NCBI GenBank assembly: GCA_014841595.1
Contig: JACYUE010000003.1
Span: forward strand, 308,753 to 372,752
From: Oxalobacteraceae sp. CFBP 8761
GTDB taxonomy: Bacteria > Pseudomonadota > Gammaproteobacteria > Burkholderiales > Burkholderiaceae_D
Reading direction: 5' to 3'
Length of the DNA stretch: 64,000 nt
Part shown: positions 59,479 to 64,000 of the stretch, in pieces
How the letters are laid out: the number at the start of each line of letters is the position of its first letter
How positions within the stretch are numbered: the stretch's first letter is position 1
Notes under the pieces: model-generated
Seen by the model: only the letters and a program-made list of their open reading frames with translations
The model's database searches: none
Told to the model about the DNA's origin: nothing
Translations under genes and position numbers: made by a program

Positions 59479-61464
59479 TCACAGGCCGGCCAGCAGCGCC
59501 TCGACCACGTCGAGCTGCACCGGTTTGGTCAGGTGGTGATCAAACCCCGCCTCGTTCGAGCGCTGGCGATCGCTCTCGGCGCCCCAGCCGGTCAGCGCCA
59601 CCAGCACGATGTCTTCCAGGCCCGGCGTGGCGCGGATCGCGCGCGCCGTCTCGTAACCGCTCATGCCCGGCATGCCGATGTCCAGAAACGCCACGCGCGG
59701 GCCAAACCCCTGCGCGACGGCCAGCGCCTCGTAGCCGTCGTGCGCGACTTTCACCGTGTAGCCCGACATCTCCAGGATCATCGACAGCGTCACGGCCGCA
59801 TCGACGTTGTCGTCCACCACCAGCACCTTCAGGCCGCCGGCGGCGTTATCAAGCGCTGGCGCAGGCTCGCCTGGCGCGGGCCCGGCCTGTACTGCCTCGG
59901 CGGCCAATGGCAGGCGCACCGTGAAGATGCTGCCGGCATTGGCGCCGGCGCTGGTGGCGGCGACCGAGCCGCCATGCATCTCCACCAGGCGCCGCACCAG
60001 CGACAGGCCGATGCCCAGCCCGCCCTGCGAACGGTCGACCGTGCGGCCGATCTGGCTGAACATCTCGAACACGCCGGCCAGCGCATCCGCTGCGATGCCC
60101 ACGCCGCTGTCACGCACCGTGATCACGGCGTCAAGCCCATCGCGCTGCGCCGACAGGGCGATCTGCCCGCCCGGTGGCGTGTACTTGGCCGCGTTATTGA
60201 GCAGGTTGGCCACCACCTGCGCGATGCGGGTAGCGTCGGCGTCGACCGGGAGGGCCGCATCGGGCAGGTCGACCGTCAATGCATGCTGGCCTGCGTCGAT
60301 CAGCGGCATGCTCGTTTCGACCGCGCTGGCCAGGATGGCCGCCAGGCCGGTGCGCTCGCGCTTGAGTTCCAGCTTGCCGCCGCTGATGCGGGCGATGTCG
60401 AGCAGGTCGTCGATCAGGCGCACCATGTGGCCGACCTGACGCTCCATCATGTCGCGCACCTTCGCCATGGCTGCCGGATTGTCGCCGCTCATGCGCATCA
60501 CCGACAGGCCGTTCCTGATCGGCGCCAGCGGGTTGCGCAGCTCGTGCGCCAGCGTGGCCAGAAATTCCGTCTTGCGGCGGTCGGCCTCGGCCAGGTCGTC
60601 GGCCAGGCGCCGCAGCGTCGATTCGGACTGCTTGCGCGCCGAGATGTCGTTGAACAGGAGCGCCACCTTGCGGCTGTCCGCGCCGCCGATGCGGGTGGCG
60701 TAGACATCGAACCAGCGGTTCATGGCTGGCGCCTCGTTCTCGAAGCGCACCGGGTCGCCCGTGAGCGCCACGCGGCCATAGGTGTCGAACCAGAAGTCAT
60801 CGAGCCCGGGCAGCATCTCGCGCGCGGTGCGGCCCACGGCGTCTTTCAGGCCGGTGTGCGCCTTGAAGGTCGGATTCATCTCGAGGAAGCGGTAGTCGAC
60901 GGGCCGGTTCGCCTCGTCGAACAGCATCTCGAAAATGCAGAAGCCTTCGTCGACCGACTCGAACAGGGTGCGGTAGCGTTCTTCGCTGGCGCGTAACTCC
61001 TCGACCATCCGTCTGCTCTCGATGTTCGCGGCCTGCAGCTGGTGCAGCAACCGTTCGCGTTCTTCGCTGGCCTTGCGCTGCTGCGTGATGTCGCGCGAGA
61101 TCACCAGCAGGTGCGCGCGCAGCCCATCGCTGCTGGCAGTGCGCGTGACCATCACGTCCCACCACTTGGGCGTGCCTTTGGCGGTGGGACAGGCGGCGAC
61201 GAGATGGCCGGTGCCACCGGCGCGCGCCGTCTCCAGCGCCGCGCGCACGGCGTCGTGGGACTCGGCCGGCCAGAACGCGATCCATGACTGGCCACGCAGC
61301 AGGCTGATATCGTCGATCTCCATCGCGCTGCCGCCATTGCAGTTCATCGCGAGGATCGTGCCATCCGTCTCGAGCAGTTTCACGCAGTCGGGGATGGCTT
61401 CGAACAATGCCCAGCCGAAGGAAACGGCGTCCTGTGCCGGCATGGTGTCGCGGGATTCCTGCAT
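59479..61464 (-). CDS. Hybrid PAS sensor histidine kinase with receiver domain
   Basis: 661 residues from ATG 61464 with GGAAGG upstream; the frame is open to 61626. Two PAS domains at about 20-130 and 160-280, then a dimerisation/phosphoacceptor helix with His307 (LATLAHELRNPLAPI). An HATPase domain contains VANLLNNAAKYTPPGGQIAL, DSGVGIAADALAGVFEMFSQ and GGLGIGLSLVRRLVEMHGG. A C-terminal receiver has VLVVDDNVDAAVTLSMILEM and FLDIGMPGMSGYE. No transmembrane helix, so it is a cytosolic sensor. The partner output is not nearby. Confidence 0.92.
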   Translation of the reverse strand: MQESRDTMPAQDAVSFGWALFEAIPDCVKLLETDGTILAMNCNGGSAMEIDDISLLRGQSWIAFWPAESHDAVRAALETARAGGTGHLVAACPTAKGTPKWWDVMVTRTASSDGLRAHLLVISRDITQQRKASEERERLLHQLQAANIESRRMVEELRASEERYRTLFESVDEGFCIFEMLFDEANRPVDYRFLEMNPTFKAHTGLKDAVGRTAREMLPGLDDFWFDTYGRVALTGDPVRFENEAPAMNRWFDVYATRIGGADSRKVALLFNDISARKQSESTLRRLADDLAEADRRKTEFLATLAHELRNPLAPIRNGLSVMRMSGDNPAAMAKVRDMMERQVGHMVRLIDDLLDIARISGGKLELKRERTGLAAILASAVETSMPLIDAGQHALTVDLPDAALPVDADATRIAQVVANLLNNAAKYTPPGGQIALSAQRDGLDAVITVRDSGVGIAADALAGVFEMFSQIGRTVDRSQGGLGIGLSLVRRLVEMHGGSVAATSAGANAGSIFTVRLPLAAEAVQAGPAPGEPAPALDNAAGGLKVLVVDDNVDAAVTLSMILEMSGYTVKVAHDGYEALAVAQGFGPRVAFLDIGMPGMSGYETARAIRATPGLEDIVLVALTGWGAESDRQRSNEAGFDHHLTKPVQLDVVEALLAGL

Positions 61465-61608
61465 GTATGACCTTCCGGCTATGTCTCCAGACTTGGAGAA
61501 CGTTAAAACAATTTCAACAGGAAATTTTACCCAGATCGGCGTGACCTTGCAGTAATGATGCATACGTCGTGCATCCGGGATGGGCGTATTCCCCCTCATG
61601 TCATCAAA

Positions 61609-61626
61609 CTGTGACCAAACTGTCAC
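61609..61626 (+). promoter_or_regulatory. Pho-box-like direct repeat upstream of phoX
   Basis: CTGTGAC-CAAA-CTGTCAC: two 7-mers separated by 4 bp, the geometry of PhoB boxes (CTGTCAT N4 CTGTCAT). It lies 73 bp before the phoX start. Confidence 0.6.
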
Positions 61627-61698
61627 GCCGGCGTCATCTTGCCTTACTACTATTCACGGGCTTTCCCTCATCCACACAACAAATACAGGATCCATCCC

Positions 61699-63963
61699 GT
61701 GAACAAGCCGACCGATCTCGCCCGCCATGGCATCGACCATGACGATATCGACCTGAATACTTCGTCGAACGAGCAATTCAGCACTGTCATGAACGCCCGC
61801 CTGAGCCGCCGCAACATGCTGCGCGGCGGCGCCGCCACGGCTGCCACCGCGCTGCTGAGCACCTTCGGCCTGACCGCGTGCGGCGGTTCGGATGATGATC
61901 CTGTCGCGACGGCCCCGGCACCAGTAGGCAACACGCCTTCGCCGGCGCCGGTCGAAAAGCTGCTCGGTTTCACCGCCGTCGGCAAGAGCCTGGCCGACAC
62001 CGTCGTTGTCCCGGCCGGTTACACCGCCAGCGTGATTTATGCACTGGGCGATCCGCTCGCAGCCGGCACCCCCGCCTACAAGAACGACGGCACCGACACC
62101 GATTTCGAGAACCGCGCGGGCGACCACCACGACGGCATGGAATTCTTCTCGCTGTCCGCCGACGGCGCCGTCTCGACCACGGGCGTCACGCGCGGTCTGC
62201 TGGCCATGAACCACGAAGCGACCACCAACGAAGGCCTGGCCTCGTTCTTCGTGCACGCCAATGGCGGCACCAATACGCTGCCGCGCCCGGCGCTGGAAGT
62301 CGACAAGGAGATGGCGCTGCACGGCCTGTCCGTCGTCGAAGTCCGCACCACCAACGGCAAGTGGGAATACCTGCAGAATTCGAACTTCAACCGCCGCGTG
62401 CACCAGCAGACCGAGGTCCAGATTTCGGGCCCGGTGCGCGGCAATGCGCTGGTCAAGACCAAGTACTCGCCGGACGGCACCAAGTTCCGCGGCACGCTCA
62501 ACAACTGCGGCACCGGCCGCACCCCGTGGAACACCTATCTGTCGGGCGAAGAAAACTGGGCCGGCTACTTCACCCGCTCGGCCACCGACAACACAGCACG
62601 CGGCGACAAGAGCGTCGCATCGCTGAACCGCTACGGCGTGGCGCAGGGCGCGGCTTCGCGTCACGGCTGGGAAACGGGCGGCACGGACGACAAGTACGCA
62701 CGCTGGAACATCAGCAAGAAGGGCACGTCGATCGACGGCAGCGATGACTACCGCAATGAACTCAACGGCGAAGGCTACATCATCGAGATGGATGCCTACG
62801 ACAAGACCCGTCCACTGAAAAAGCGCACCGCGCTGGGCCGCTTCGCCCACGAGAGCGCCGCCTTCGGCCGCCTGCTGGCCGGCGCGCCGCTGGCCATCTA
62901 CATGGGTGACGATTCGCGCGGCGAGTACATCTACAAATTCGTCTCGACCGCACCGTGGAATCCGGCCGATGCCATTGCCACCGACCGTATTGCCACCGGC
63001 GACAAATATCTCGACAGCGGCAAGCTGTATGTGGCCAAGTTCAACGCCGACGGCAAGGGCAGCTGGATCGAACTGAACATCACCAACGCCGCGATTGCCG
63101 GCTACGCCACCTACAAATTCGCTGACCAGGCCGACGTGTTCGTCAACGCCCGCCTGGCAGCCGATGCCGTCGGCGCGACCAAGATGGACCGTCCTGAATG
63201 GTGCTCGGTCAACCCGGCCAACGGCGAGATCTACTACACGCTGACCAACAACAGCAACCGCCGCGCCGAACCGAGCGGCTCGAGCCAGGTCGGCGTGGAC
63301 GCGGCCAACCCGCGCGCCTACACCGACATGAAGGGCACCACCGCCCAGCCGGGCAACCCGAACGGCCACATCATCCGCATGAAGGAAGATGCCGCCGGTT
63401 CGACCGCCACCACCTTCAGCTGGGACGTGTACCTGTTCGGCGCCGAAGCGGCGGCCGCTGCGAGCACGATCAACCTGTCGGGCCTGACTGCTGACCAGGA
63501 CTTCTCGAGCCCGGACGGCATGTCCTTCACCGTCTCGACCGGCATCTGCTGGTTCCAGACCGACGATGGCGCCTACACCGACGTCACCAACTGCATGATG
63601 CTCGCCGGCTTGCCAGGCTCGGTCGGCGACGGCAAGAAGGTCACCGTGCCGAATGCAAAGGCCGACGGTTCGGTCCTGAACGTCGACACCTACGTCGGCA
63701 AGGCCGCCACGCCGGACACGCTCAAGCGCTTCCTGGTGGGCCCGAAAGGCTGCGAGCTGACCGGCATCGCTGAAACGCCGGACGGCAAGGCGCTGTTCGT
63801 CAACATCCAGCACCCGGGCGAAAACACGGCTGCTGCCAACATCGGCGACGTCACCAAGTACACGAGCCAGTGGCCAGCCAATGCCGGCTACGGCGGCGGC
63901 AAGCGTCCGCGTTCGGCGACGCTGGTCATCACCAAGAACGACGGTGGCCGTATCGGTTCGTGA
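61699..63963 (+). CDS. phoX: Tat-exported PhoX-type alkaline phosphatase (DUF839)
   Basis: 754 residues from GTG 61699, with AGGA 8 bp upstream; an earlier frame from 61639 lacks a site. The twin-arginine motif SRRNMLRG at 36-43 is followed by an Ala-rich stretch and a lipobox-like LTACGG. PhoX signatures: FENRAGDHHDGMEFFSLSAD, GLLAMNHEATTNEGL (metal ligands) and YIYKFVSTAPW. PhoX uses calcium and iron to cleave phosphate esters in the periplasm under phosphate limitation. A Pho-box-like repeat lies upstream. Confidence 0.92.
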   Translation: MNKPTDLARHGIDHDDIDLNTSSNEQFSTVMNARLSRRNMLRGGAATAATALLSTFGLTACGGSDDDPVATAPAPVGNTPSPAPVEKLLGFTAVGKSLADTVVVPAGYTASVIYALGDPLAAGTPAYKNDGTDTDFENRAGDHHDGMEFFSLSADGAVSTTGVTRGLLAMNHEATTNEGLASFFVHANGGTNTLPRPALEVDKEMALHGLSVVEVRTTNGKWEYLQNSNFNRRVHQQTEVQISGPVRGNALVKTKYSPDGTKFRGTLNNCGTGRTPWNTYLSGEENWAGYFTRSATDNTARGDKSVASLNRYGVAQGAASRHGWETGGTDDKYARWNISKKGTSIDGSDDYRNELNGEGYIIEMDAYDKTRPLKKRTALGRFAHESAAFGRLLAGAPLAIYMGDDSRGEYIYKFVSTAPWNPADAIATDRIATGDKYLDSGKLYVAKFNADGKGSWIELNITNAAIAGYATYKFADQADVFVNARLAADAVGATKMDRPEWCSVNPANGEIYYTLTNNSNRRAEPSGSSQVGVDAANPRAYTDMKGTTAQPGNPNGHIIRMKEDAAGSTATTFSWDVYLFGAEAAAAASTINLSGLTADQDFSSPDGMSFTVSTGICWFQTDDGAYTDVTNCMMLAGLPGSVGDGKKVTVPNAKADGSVLNVDTYVGKAATPDTLKRFLVGPKGCELTGIAETPDGKALFVNIQHPGENTAAANIGDVTKYTSQWPANAGYGGGKRPRSATLVITKNDGGRIGS

Positions 63964-64000
63964 TCGCCTGATCTGAGGTGTGCCTGACCTGAGGGGGGGG

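Overview
The window looks like a chromosomal stretch of a betaproteobacterium, most likely Oxalobacteraceae (Massilia/Janthinobacterium type). This rests on the GC-rich housekeeping genes, the H-NS-type small protein, and the T6SS, PhoX and malate:quinone oxidoreductase genes. It is an inference from gene content, not a database match. I see no rRNA, tRNA or CRISPR array.

Layout. (1) 1-2430: the end of an ABC-three-component-like cassette (a partial upstream gene, a middle-component-like protein, and a Rad50-like ATPase). (2) 2.7-14.3 kb: an accessory zone. It holds an IS6 element that bridges an IS5 fragment and a PAS-gene fragment, an H-NS-like protein, a minimal tyrosine recombinase, a diguanylate cyclase, and many small orphan genes mostly on the minus strand. 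Almost every minus-strand gene has a related ~100-131 bp repeat just upstream of its start. Three 129-131 bp copies end in the same sequence and then run straight into truncated gene pieces. (3) 14.3-23.2 kb: a 5'-truncated TDT transporter, a six-gene ECF sigma/anti-sigma operon, a LysR/YeiH pair, and decaying genes (solute-binding protein, DsrE, TlpA-like). (4) 23.2-26.9 kb: Tn7-like end arrays, a barstar gene, mqo, and a coiled-coil gene.

(5) 27,099-53,931 is a 26.8 kb Tn7-like transposon. Its ends carry inverted arrays of an 18-bp site, and it is flanked by the 5-bp direct repeat TCCAG. It inserted into the last codons of the T6SS gene tssK. Removing it and one TCCAG copy rebuilds an open tssK end at codon 450. 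The transposon carries tnsA-tnsB-tnsC-tniQ in its middle. Its cargo is mostly anti-phage-type genes: a cytosine methyltransferase, MutL/MORC-type ATPase, Z1 and DUF4420 operon (MZA-like, with no AIPR gene seen); an McrBC pair; a SMEK-domain protein; an OLD-type ATPase/TOPRIM protein; and a class III nucleotide-cyclase-like protein. It also carries an animal-type heme peroxidase, a DEDD-type exonuclease-like gene and a BcepMu gp16-like regulator.

(6) 53.9-64 kb: ordinary GC-rich chromosome with tssK (disrupted 3' end) divergent from tssE-tssF-tssG, a DUF2750 gene, a hybrid histidine kinase, and a Tat-exported PhoX phosphatase preceded by a Pho-box-like direct repeat.
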